8,623 nt of DNA from Flavobacterium psychrophilum (GCA_945905915.1 CAMDQL010000073.1:1-8623); one strand, 5' to 3'; shown: positions 1 to 6,348, counted from the first letter of the stretch. The notes: generated from the letters alone by a model not told the origin. Made by a program: numbers and translations.

Positions 1-1091
1 CTGATAAATATTACATTTCAAATTATGTATATAACGAAAATATTAATTTAAGACCATTGCCAGGGTCGACAATTACGAATACAAGGGTATTGGATAGTGA
101 TACTAACTTAAATAATGGTGCATTTATTGCCCCGATGACATTAGACTCTAATTTAGATATTTTATATGCTGATTATTCTAATGGCGCAAATTACAGTGTT
201 AGGAGATATTCCAGTATAAAATCTGGAACTGTTGTAAGAACAGATTTAACAAACTTACTTTTAACATCATCACCTACTGCGTTTGCTGTTTCACCATACA
301 CTACAACTTCTACAACTTTACTTGTAGGATCCAGATTAGGAAAATTACTTCGTCTTACAAATGCAAACTTAACTACTCCAACTTGGGCTGATATAACTGG
401 GCCAAGTTTTGTAGGAAGTATTTCAGATGTTGAATATGGTGCAACTGAAAATGAAATTTTTGTTACTATGCACAATTATAATGTTGTTAGTATTTGGTAT
501 TCTTCAAATGGAGGCACAACATGGGTTTCAAAAGAGGGTAATTTACCTGATCTACCAGTAAAATGTATCTTGAGAAATCCGTTAAATGCAAATGAAGTTA
601 TTATTGGAACTGAACTTGGAGTTTGGTATACTAATAATTTCAATACTACAGCACCTACATGGAATCAGTCCTATAACGGAATGAGTAATGTTAAAGTTGT
701 GGATTTAGATTATCAAATTACAACTGGTTATCCAAATACATTTCCTTCAGGAACATCTGCTACTTATAATGTATATGCTGCTACTTACGGTAGAGGTATT
801 TTTTCAGGGCAATTTACGGCTGCTCCATTATCAACAAACGAAAATATCTTAAATAAAGGAATAAAAGTATATCCAAACCCTTCAAACGGAATTGTAAATA
901 TCGCTATTGATAATTATATTGGGGACATTAGGGTTGAAGTATATGATATTAATGGAAGAAAAGTATTTTCAAATGCAGGAGATTATATGAAAGTAAATAC
1001 CGTCAATCTTCAAGAATTCCAAAGAGGGATTTATATCTTGAATGTTAAAGGAGAGGCGCTTTCTTATTCACAAAAAATAATTCTTCAATAA
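1..1091 (+). CDS. T9SS type A sorting domain-containing secreted protein, 5'-truncated by the window edge
   Basis: The frame is open from base 3 to the stop at 1089-1091, so at least 362 residues are visible and the true start lies outside the window. A TTG at 57 could be mistaken for a start, but coding continues upstream of it. The last 77 residues form a typical T9SS C-terminal sorting domain: KVYPNPSNG, then an alternating beta pattern including VEVYDINGRKV and RGIYILNVKG, ending in KIILQ. In this family the domain directs export through the type IX system and is removed, leaving the cargo secreted or attached to the cell surface. Before it lies a Thr/Ser/Asn-rich region with an Asp-box-like motif (SSNGGTTW) and the stretch KEGNLPDLPVK, as seen in sortilin/VPS10-like or BNR-repeat beta-propellers. 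No catalytic motif is visible, so the activity is unknown. The sorting domain is secure; the propeller assignment is inference from repeat style. Confidence 0.9.
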   Translation, partial: DKYYISNYVYNENINLRPLPGSTITNTRVLDSDTNLNNGAFIAPMTLDSNLDILYADYSNGANYSVRRYSSIKSGTVVRTDLTNLLLTSSPTAFAVSPYTTTSTTLLVGSRLGKLLRLTNANLTTPTWADITGPSFVGSISDVEYGATENEIFVTMHNYNVVSIWYSSNGGTTWVSKEGNLPDLPVKCILRNPLNANEVIIGTELGVWYTNNFNTTAPTWNQSYNGMSNVKVVDLDYQITTGYPNTFPSGTSATYNVYAATYGRGIFSGQFTAAPLSTNENILNKGIKVYPNPSNGIVNIAIDNYIGDIRVEVYDINGRKVFSNAGDYMKVNTVNLQEFQRGIYILNVKGEALSYSQKIILQ

Positions 1092-1108
1092 TACATATTG
1101 TTTTAATA

Positions 1109-1138
1109 AAAAAAGCCGCTAATCAGCGGCTTTTTTTT
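1109..1138. terminator. Bidirectional intrinsic terminator between the T9SS cargo gene and the DUF3078 remnant
   Basis: A perfect 6-bp stem, GCCGCT (1115-1120) with AGCGGC (1125-1130), closes a 4-nt AATC loop. It is preceded by six A and followed by eight T, so it can act on both strands. It starts 17 bases after the stop of the plus-strand gene and lies just past the stop of the minus-strand remnant, where it would also end dxs transcription. Confidence 0.9.
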
Positions 1139-1139
1139 A

Positions 1140-1346
1140 TTAAAAATTATATTCAATTCCTACTCCTAATATTTGTTTCAATTGAACGCGAGAACCTTTA
1201 GTAACTTGAACACCTGCAATTTCTTCTTTGAATTTGATATCATTATCATAAATTAAATGAGTACCAATATTTGCTTTTACATAGTGATTCACGACCATTG
1301 CTAATTGTATTTGCCAATCTAAATCAACGTTTCCAAATCTTTTTAA
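1140..1346 (-). pseudogene. C-terminal remnant of a DUF3078 family protein
   Basis: On the minus strand 68 sense codons run from just inside the dxs stop codon to a TAA at 1142-1140. They read through GNVDLDWQ, an IGTHLIYDNDIKF segment and a final LKQILGVGIEYNF. These match, from memory, the end of DUF3078 proteins of Bacteroidota: a NVD-W strand, a T-LIYDDDIK turn, and a last strand ending in an aromatic residue as in outer-membrane barrels. Such proteins are usually a few hundred residues long. Here the frame meets a TGA at 1349-1347, inside dxs, and has no start apart from an internal ATG at 1298 that would give 52 residues. Everything upstream of the join is ordinary dxs. I infer a deletion that removed the front of the gene while sparing dxs. 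The ending is intact, so decay looks recent. An assembly error is the main alternative. Function of the family is not established. Confidence 0.72.
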
Positions 1347-3118
1347 TCATCTGAAAAAGTGTTAAATAAATGAATTAAACTTTGAACGTCAATTTTGCAA
1401 AAATGTTGTTGATCAAAAACCGTCCCATGTTCAATAAAAATATCCGGAATACCTAAATTTAATATTGAAATAGTATAATTTTTTGAAGCAATAATTGAAT
1501 TTATTTGTGCTCCAAATCCGCCTTTAATGACGCCGTCCTCAATAGTTATCAGCACTTCATGTGATTCTATAATGTCATTGATAGCGACTTCGTCTAAAGG
1601 TTTAATAAATGGAAAATGATAATGAGAAAAAAGCGCTTCATTTTCTATTGAAGCTAATGCTTTGGTTACATTATTACCAATAGTTCCTGTAGATAAAATG
1701 GCAATTTTTGTTCCTTTTCTAAGTTTTTTTGCGATTCCAATTTCGATTTTTTCAAAAGGTTGTTGCCAATTTACGATTTCACCTCTACCTCTTGGATAAC
1801 GAATCGCAATGGGTTGATTAATTCCTTCAGAAGCGGTAAACATAATATTGCGTAATTCTATTTCATCTTTCGGAGCTGCAATAATTAAATTCGGAATGCA
1901 GTTCAAATAAGCTATATCAAAAACGCCATGATGCGTTGCGCCATCTTCACCCACCAAACCTGCTCGGTCTAAACAAAAAATAACAGGTAAATTTTGCAAC
2001 GCTACATCATGAATTACTTGGTCATACGCACGTTGTAAAAAAGTAGAGTAAATATTGCAAAAAACAACCATACCTTGTGTAACCATTCCTGCAGCTAATG
2101 TAACAGCGTGTTGCTCAGCAATTCCAACGTCAAAAGCACGTTTTGGATATGCATCCATCATATATTTCATCGAACTTCCTGTTGGCATAGCCGGAGTAAT
2201 TCCAATGATTTTTTCATTTTGTTTGGCTAATTCTACTAATGTATGTCCGAAAACATCTTGATATTTAGGTGGTAAATGCGATTCGTCTTTTGGATGAATT
2301 TTACCTGTTTCGGCATCAAATTTTCCCGGTGCGTGATATTTTACCTGATCTTCTTCGGCCAATTGTAATCCTTTCCCTTTGGTGGTGATTACATGTAAAA
2401 ATTTTGGACCTTTTACCAATTTTAAACGTTCTAATTCTGAAATCAATTTGGGTAAATCATGCCCATCTATCGGACCCGAATAATCAAAATTCAACGATTT
2501 TATGATGTTGTTTTGCTTCGGATTCTTACCCTCTTTTACAGCGGTTAAATAATTTTTCAACGCACCAATACTGGGGTCAATTCCAATAGCATTATCGTTT
2601 AATATTACCAACAAATTAGCATCGGTAACTCCGGCATGATTTAAACCTTCAAAAGCCATTCCGCTTGCAATGGAAGCATCACCAATAACCGCAATGTGTT
2701 GTTTGTTAACATCACCTTTTAATTGAGAAGCTAATGCCATACCTAAAGCAGCCGAAATCGAAGTCGAAGAATGTCCCACGCCAAATGTATCATAAACACT
2801 TTCACTTCGCTTTGGAAATCCCGAAATACCATTTAATGTTCTATTGGTATGAAAAACTGCACGCCTTTCGGTTAAAATTTTATGTCCGTAGGCTTGATGG
2901 CCCACATCCCAAACTAATAAATCTTCGGGCGTATTGAAAACATAATGCAACGCAATGGTTAATTCTACAACGCCCAAACTTGCCCCTAAATGCCCTTCTT
3001 TTTTAGAAACGATATCAATGATAAAGTCTCTCAATTCTTTGGCTAATTGAGGTAATTGATTTTCAGGTAGTTTCCTTAAATCGGTAGGGTTATAAATTTT
3101 TGAAAGCAAATTTTCCAT
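1343..3118 (-). CDS. dxs: 1-deoxy-D-xylulose-5-phosphate synthase
   Basis: DXS condenses pyruvate with glyceraldehyde 3-phosphate to 1-deoxy-D-xylulose 5-phosphate in the cytosol. This is the first step of the MEP isoprenoid pathway, and the product also feeds thiamine and pyridoxal synthesis. The 591-residue protein has the family layout: an N-terminal thiamine-diphosphate domain with GHLGASLG (His43), DVGHQAYGH (71-79), GFPKRSES (100-107), a GDA...NDN cofactor motif (146-148, 174-176); a central transketolase domain with IAEQHAV (catalytic Glu335) and DRAGLVGEDGATHHG (384-398); and a C-terminal domain with TIEDGV and GIPDIFIEHG. I start at the ATG at 3118 (MENLLSKIYN), which matches family N-termini. 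The frame stays open upstream to 3292, but that extension overlaps tadA and is not DXS-like. It diverges from tadA across 42 bp. A TACTTTTG element at 3133-3126 suggests its own nearly leaderless promoter. The GDA in place of the classic GDG is noted separately. Confidence 0.97.
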   Translation of the reverse strand: MENLLSKIYNPTDLRKLPENQLPQLAKELRDFIIDIVSKKEGHLGASLGVVELTIALHYVFNTPEDLLVWDVGHQAYGHKILTERRAVFHTNRTLNGISGFPKRSESVYDTFGVGHSSTSISAALGMALASQLKGDVNKQHIAVIGDASIASGMAFEGLNHAGVTDANLLVILNDNAIGIDPSIGALKNYLTAVKEGKNPKQNNIIKSLNFDYSGPIDGHDLPKLISELERLKLVKGPKFLHVITTKGKGLQLAEEDQVKYHAPGKFDAETGKIHPKDESHLPPKYQDVFGHTLVELAKQNEKIIGITPAMPTGSSMKYMMDAYPKRAFDVGIAEQHAVTLAAGMVTQGMVVFCNIYSTFLQRAYDQVIHDVALQNLPVIFCLDRAGLVGEDGATHHGVFDIAYLNCIPNLIIAAPKDEIELRNIMFTASEGINQPIAIRYPRGRGEIVNWQQPFEKIEIGIAKKLRKGTKIAILSTGTIGNNVTKALASIENEALFSHYHFPFIKPLDEVAINDIIESHEVLITIEDGVIKGGFGAQINSIIASKNYTISILNLGIPDIFIEHGTVFDQQHFCKIDVQSLIHLFNTFSDD

Positions 3119-3125
3119 ATCTGTA

Positions 3126-3133
3126 CAAAAGTA
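3126..3133 (-). promoter_or_regulatory. Putative -7 element (TACTTTTG) of the dxs promoter
   Basis: On the minus strand TACTTTTG fits the Bacteroidota -7 consensus TAnnTTTG. Only seven bases separate its final G from the dxs ATG, so transcription would begin at or next to the start codon. I see no clear TTG -33 element at the expected distance, which lowers confidence. Confidence 0.5.
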
Positions 3134-3147
3134 AGAATTGGTTATTG

Positions 3148-3155
3148 TATTTTTG
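3148..3155 (+). promoter_or_regulatory. Putative -7 element (TATTTTTG) of the tadA promoter
   Basis: TATTTTTG fits the Bacteroidota -7 consensus TAnnTTTG and ends five bases before the tadA ATG, which predicts a leaderless tadA mRNA. No good -33 TTG is seen 17-23 bases upstream. It lies back to back with the dxs element in the same 42-bp gap. Confidence 0.5.
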
Positions 3156-3160
3156 TATTT

Positions 3161-3601
3161 ATGAACGATATTTTTACAGACGAATTTTTTATGAAGAAAG
3201 CCTATCAAGAAGCTGAAATTGCTTTTGAAAAAGGCGAAATTCCTGTAGGGGCAGTTATTGTGATTGATAATAAAGTTATTGCTCGCACGCATAATTTAAC
3301 AGAATTACTTCACGATGTTACGGCTCATGCCGAAATGCAAGCCATAACTAGCGCTGCAAATTTCATTGGAGGTAAATATTTAAAAGATTGTACTTTATAT
3401 GTAACGTTAGAACCTTGCCAAATGTGTGCCGGAGCGTTGTTTTGGTCTCAAATTTCCAAAATCGTTTTTGGTGCTTCCGATGAAAATAGGGGTTATCAAA
3501 AAATGGGAACACAATTGCACCCGAAAACACAAGTAGTTTCAGGAGTTTTAGAAAAAGAATGTGGCGATTTAATGAAGGCTTTTTTTAAAAATAAACGATA
3601 A
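3161..3601 (+). CDS. tadA: tRNA-specific adenosine deaminase TadA
   Basis: TadA deaminates adenosine 34 of tRNA-Arg(ACG) to inosine, allowing one tRNA to read CGU, CGC and CGA codons. The 146-residue protein has the cytidine-deaminase-like zinc site: HAEMQAI with zinc ligand His56 and proton-shuttle Glu58, and PCQMCAGA with zinc ligands Cys86 and Cys89. The GEIPVGAVIV segment (25-34) and the FGASDENRG segment (103-111) are also characteristic of the TadA branch. Length is normal for the family. The start ATG lies directly behind a -7-like element with no room for a ribosome binding site, and the next in-frame ATG (codon 11) would cost conserved N-terminal helix, so I keep the first. It is transcribed divergently from dxs; the two have no obvious functional link. 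A general cytosine/guanine deaminase of the same fold is the alternative, but the motif spacing favours TadA. Confidence 0.93.
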   Translation: MNDIFTDEFFMKKAYQEAEIAFEKGEIPVGAVIVIDNKVIARTHNLTELLHDVTAHAEMQAITSAANFIGGKYLKDCTLYVTLEPCQMCAGALFWSQISKIVFGASDENRGYQKMGTQLHPKTQVVSGVLEKECGDLMKAFFKNKR

Positions 3602-3616
3602 TTTTTTTATAAAAAC

Positions 3617-3643
3617 TTGGTATACCTTTTGATACTATATTTT
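3617..3643 (+). promoter_or_regulatory. Possible promoter of the SIMPL-domain gene
   Basis: A TTG at 3617-3619 is followed after 16 bases by TATATTTT (3636-3643), one mismatch from TAnnTTTG. The 67-bp gap after tadA has no clear terminator hairpin, so read-through from tadA is also possible. Confidence 0.35.
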
Positions 3644-3668
3644 TTATAACAAACTAATTCCCTTATTT

Positions 3669-4430
3669 ATGGAAAACAAATTAAAATCAACCTTAATTAT
3701 TGGTATTTCAGTAATTATTTCTGCAGTGGTCTTAGGAACTGCTTTCAAAAATCGTAATGAAAATTTAGACACTATTTCGGTCATCGGTTTAGGAACAAAA
3801 GATTTTGTTTCCGACGAAATTTTATGGTCGGGAAGTTTTACAACCAAAAGTTTTGATATCAAAGAAGCCTACAATAAAATGATTTCGGATCAAAAAATCG
3901 TGTCGAATTTCTTTTTGAGCAAAGGGTTTAAAAGAGAAGAGTTCACATTTGGAGCCGTTCAATTTAATAAGCGATTTAGAGAAATAAGAACAGAAAGTTC
4001 AGATGGTGCTTATCAAACTAAATACGAGCAAGTTTTTGATGGATATGAAGCAACACAGACCATTTCTTTTTCGGCTAAAAAAAACCCAGAATTAATGAAA
4101 AGAATTGAAGAAGTGTCTAGTAAAACTTCAGAATTAATTAATTCAGGCATTGAATTATCTTCAAACTCTATACAATACACCTATTCTAATTTGCCAAGTT
4201 TAAAGCATAGCTTGATTCAAAAAGCGTCAAAAGATGCTAGTGAACGTGCACAAAAAATTGTGAATACAGCAGATGGCGATTTAGGAAAGTTAAAATCGGC
4301 AAGTATGGGTGTATTTCAAATTACCGGTCAAGGTTCTACAGAAGAAGACAGCTACGGCGGAAACAATGATACTTATAGTAAAAATAAAACCGCACGAATT
4401 ACCGTTAGGTTAGAATATGAGTTGGAATAA
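3669..4430 (+). CDS. SIMPL (DUF541) domain-containing protein, membrane-anchored
   Basis: The 253-residue product begins MENKLK and has one hydrophobic segment at about residues 8-25, which could be an uncleaved membrane anchor or signal peptide; no lipobox Cys is present. The rest should therefore lie in the periplasm. The body fits the SIMPL/DUF541 family: ISVIGLGTKDFVSDEI at 36-51 resembles the opening strand of the family, a middle helical part has the NPELMKRIEEVSSKTSELI pattern, and the end (KTARITVRLEYEL) is the typical closing strand. Some family members oligomerise in the cell envelope, but no enzymatic role is established and none can be read from this sequence. The gene has its own possible promoter, sits alone between tadA and a terminator, and converges on rng, so context gives no clue to its partner. 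Codon use looks like that of its neighbours. Confidence 0.87.
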   Translation: MENKLKSTLIIGISVIISAVVLGTAFKNRNENLDTISVIGLGTKDFVSDEILWSGSFTTKSFDIKEAYNKMISDQKIVSNFFLSKGFKREEFTFGAVQFNKRFREIRTESSDGAYQTKYEQVFDGYEATQTISFSAKKNPELMKRIEEVSSKTSELINSGIELSSNSIQYTYSNLPSLKHSLIQKASKDASERAQKIVNTADGDLGKLKSASMGVFQITGQGSTEEDSYGGNNDTYSKNKTARITVRLEYELE

Positions 4431-4448
4431 TAATCTAATTTTTAAAAA

Positions 4449-4486
4449 CAAAAAAACCGCTATTCTTTCGAGTAGCGGTTTTTTTT
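4449..4486. terminator. Bidirectional intrinsic terminator between the SIMPL gene and rng
   Basis: CCGCTA (4457-4462) pairs with TAGCGG (4473-4478). Three further inner pairs, one of them G-T, close a TTTC loop. Eight A precede and eight T follow the stem. It lies between two convergent stop codons (4430 and 4504), so it can end both transcripts. Confidence 0.9.
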
Positions 4487-4503
4487 ACAGGATACATCCC
4501 GGT

Positions 4504-6054
4504 TTATTTTACTATAATTTCAGTTCCTTCTTTATCAAGGAAGTGATATTCTAGATACGTGTAAGCGTCACGAGGTATAATTTTCACCCATTTCTTATGT
4601 TCAAAAAACCATTTTGAACGTAAGGATGGAAAACCTTTAGTAAGGTATGCTGCCACAAATGGATGTACGTTTAGCACAATTTTTTTATGGTCTTTAATAA
4701 TGCGTTCAAGGTCAGCCGATATTTTATCAATAATTAAAATAGGAGCTTCAATTTCCCCATGTTCATTGTTTGGGTCTTCTTCTCTCGTTTTAATATTTAC
4801 TTCTGGTCTAACTCTTTGTCTAGTTATTTGAATTAATCCAAATTTGCTGGGAGGCAAGATTTTATGCTTGGCCTTATCGTCACTCATTTCTTCTCTTAAG
4901 AAATCATAAAGTTCTCTGCGGTTATCTGGATTTTGCATATCAATGAAATCCACCACAATAATTCCGCCCATGTCTCTAAGTCTCAATTGGCGAGCAATTT
5001 CTGCTGCTGCAATCATGTTAACTTCAAGTGCAGTACCTTCTTGGCTAGTTGCTTTGTTTGAACGGTTTCCGCTGTTTACGTCAATGACGTGTAAGGCTTC
5101 AGTGTGTTCAATGATTAAATAAGCACCTTTGCTCATGGATACTGTTTTTCCAAAAGACGTTTTTATTTGTCGTTCAATATGATATTTCTCAAATAGAGGC
5201 AGATCTTTTGACTGATAGTGTTTTACGATAGACACTTTATCCGGAGCTATTTCTTGCAAATAGTCCTTCGTTTCTAAATACAAATCTTCGTCATCTACAT
5301 GAATACAAGAAAAGGTATCGTTAAATACATCTCTCAATATAGAAGAAGCTTTGTTTAATTCACCTAATACTTTTGATGGATGATTAGCAGTCTGTAAACG
5401 ACGGCTCATCGACATCCATCTTTCTAAAAGGGTTTGTAGATCTTTATCAAGTTCGGCTACTTTTTTGCCTTCGGCTACTGTTCTCACAATAACACCAAAT
5501 CCTTTTGGTTTAATGGATAAAACCAGTCTTTTTAGTCGGTCTTTTTCTTCTTTTGATTCTATTTTTTGAGAAACAGAAACACGATTTGAAAACGGTACCA
5601 AAACGACATATCTACCAGCGAGTGAAATCTCAGAACTAATTCTGGGACCTTTAGTTGAAATAGGTTCTTTAACCACTTGAACTAAAATCGACTGATTCGG
5701 ACTTAAAATATCCATAATAGATCCGTCTTTGTTGATTTCAGCTTCAAAAGGAAAATTTTTGAGTGAATAATCTTTTAATTTACCTGCGCTTACAAGTTTA
5801 ATGAATTTTATTAAAGAGGGAAGGTTTGGACCCAAATCATGATAATGCAAAAAAGCATCTTTTTCATAACCTAAGTTAACAAATGCAGCATTTAAGCCAG
5901 CAACCGGTTTGCGGATTTTGGCGATAAAAATATCTCCAACTGCAAAATTGCTTTGTTTTTCTTCTTCTTTATGTAATTCAATTAGTTTTCCATCTTTTAA
6001 TAAGGCAAAATCTACGGCGTCTGAACCCGATCGAATAATTAATTCTTTGTTCAT
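4504..6054 (-). CDS. rng: Ribonuclease E/G family endoribonuclease (RNase G)
   Basis: Members of this family cut single-stranded RNA endonucleolytically in mRNA decay and rRNA maturation. With the ATG at 6054 the protein has 516 residues, near E. coli RNase G and far shorter than RNase E, so it lacks a long C-terminal scaffold. An S1-like RNA-binding region covers about residues 37-130 (VGDIFIAKIRKPVAGLNAAFVNLG). The catalytic DNase I-like part shows HVIDVNSGNRS with metal ligand Asp325 and GGIIVVDFIDM with Asp369. TRQRVRPE (411-418) matches the stretch before the zinc-link of E. coli RNase G, but the CPxC motif is absent. The frame is open to 6126, yet the extra 24 residues (MMDELKTPSIKTPKIQ...) come from short tandem repeats and precede the family-like start MNKELIIRS, so I reject them. 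The basic small gene and HU lie upstream on the same strand, behind a terminator. Confidence 0.95.
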   Translation of the reverse strand: MNKELIIRSGSDAVDFALLKDGKLIELHKEEEKQSNFAVGDIFIAKIRKPVAGLNAAFVNLGYEKDAFLHYHDLGPNLPSLIKFIKLVSAGKLKDYSLKNFPFEAEINKDGSIMDILSPNQSILVQVVKEPISTKGPRISSEISLAGRYVVLVPFSNRVSVSQKIESKEEKDRLKRLVLSIKPKGFGVIVRTVAEGKKVAELDKDLQTLLERWMSMSRRLQTANHPSKVLGELNKASSILRDVFNDTFSCIHVDDEDLYLETKDYLQEIAPDKVSIVKHYQSKDLPLFEKYHIERQIKTSFGKTVSMSKGAYLIIEHTEALHVIDVNSGNRSNKATSQEGTALEVNMIAAAEIARQLRLRDMGGIIVVDFIDMQNPDNRRELYDFLREEMSDDKAKHKILPPSKFGLIQITRQRVRPEVNIKTREEDPNNEHGEIEAPILIIDKISADLERIIKDHKKIVLNVHPFVAAYLTKGFPSLRSKWFFEHKKWVKIIPRDAYTYLEYHFLDKEGTEIIVK

Positions 6055-6080
6055 GCTGTACATTTTTATCTGTTTGTGCT

Positions 6081-6110
6081 GGATTTTCGGTGTTTTGATG
6101 CTTGGTGTTT
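6081..6110. repeat. Two degenerate 15-bp tandem units upstream of rng
   Basis: GGATTTTCGGTGTTT (6081-6095) and TGATGCTTGGTGTTT (6096-6110) match at 11 of 15 positions. Read on the minus strand they encode the KTPSI-KTPKI pattern of the spurious rng extension. They adjoin a better-preserved 14-bp repeat, which suggests one repeat-prone block. Confidence 0.5.
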
Positions 6111-6116
6111 TTAATT

Positions 6117-6147
6117 CATCCATCATCTAACATCCATCATCTAACAT
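6117..6147. repeat. 14-bp tandem direct repeat, two perfect copies plus 3 bases
   Basis: CATCCATCATCTAA occurs at 6117-6130 and again at 6131-6144, followed by CAT. It lies 63 bases upstream of the rng start codon. A 14-bp period is not a multiple of three, so copy-number change would shift any reading frame, which argues for a noncoding tract. The start of the longest open rng frame (ATG at 6126) falls inside this repeat. Confidence 0.9.
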
Positions 6148-6233
6148 TTTCACAGATGGATTAAATAATAATTTTACAGGATTTTTCCCGATAGCCAATG
6201 TTGAGTTGGCTAATTTCAATGAACTTTTTTCTA

Positions 6234-6270
6234 AAAAAGAAAAAGTAGTTTAATACTACTTTTTCTTTTT
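6234..6270 (-). terminator. Intrinsic terminator overlapping the end of the COX24-like gene
   Basis: An 11-bp perfect stem (6239-6249 with 6255-6265: GAAAAAGTAGT and its complement) surrounds a TTAAT loop and extends through A/T pairs to about 16 bp. On the minus strand it ends in a T-rich run. The TAG stop codon (6258-6256) and the preceding Lys codons form one arm. G+C is low, so strength rests on stem length; the symmetry means it could also work on the plus strand. Confidence 0.75.
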
Positions 6271-6348
6271 ATGACGGTTTGCTCTCGCTCTTTTTTTACG
6301 TTTGTGAGTTGCTACCTTATGTCTTTTCCTTTTTTTACCACTTGGCAT
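6256..6348 (-). CDS. AURKAIP1/COX24 domain-type small basic protein (30 aa)
   Basis: Reading the minus strand from ATG at 6348 to TAG at 6256 gives 30 residues, of which about 20 are Lys, Arg or His. It begins MPSGKKRKRHKVATHKRKKR and ends in four lysines. This is, from memory, the highly conserved small protein annotated in flavobacteria as AURKAIP1/COX24 domain-containing. The same C-terminal domain occurs in mitochondrial ribosomal protein mS38 (AURKAIP1) and yeast Cox24. By that relationship it probably binds rRNA in or near the ribosome; this is inference, as no experiment can be read here. It starts 31 bases after the HU stop codon with no promoter element between them, so the two are likely co-transcribed, and it ends inside a terminator hairpin. 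Its size makes it easy to miss in automated gene finding. Confidence 0.88.
   Translation of the reverse strand: MPSGKKRKRHKVATHKRKKRARANRHKKKK

Larger units (their letters stand above)
6055..6233 (-). other. Noncoding leader and upstream region of rng
   Basis: About 180 bases separate the terminator of the HU operon from rng. They hold the two tandem repeats listed separately and a weak inverted repeat, TAGCCAA (6192-6198) with TTGGCTA (6206-6212), around a 7-nt loop. I find no TAnnTTTG element here, so the rng promoter is not identified; partial read-through from the upstream operon is possible. No start-bearing gene is visible. Confidence 0.5.

Noticed and set aside
3119..3292. A 58-residue N-terminal extension of DXS
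   Set aside because: It would overlap tadA on the opposite strand, is rich in Asn, Phe and Lys without similarity to DXS, and crosses the probable dxs promoter. MENLLSKIYN at 3118 fits the family start.
3604..3616. Possible terminator after tadA (T-run followed by an A-run)
   Set aside because: The inverted repeat is only A/T pairs with almost no loop and no G+C stem, so it is unlikely to end transcription.
6192..6212. Small inverted repeat TAGCCAA/TTGGCTA as an operator or RNA element upstream of rng
   Set aside because: A 7-bp stem with a 7-nt loop is not distinctive in AT-rich sequence, and no T-run or known motif follows it.
6149..6233. A short minus-strand frame reading FIEISQLNIGYRE, reminiscent of the start of an ABC transporter ATP-binding protein
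   Set aside because: It has no start codon, ends after about two dozen codons, includes no Walker motif and its upstream part is the terminator hairpin. It could be a decayed gene fragment but is too short to support.
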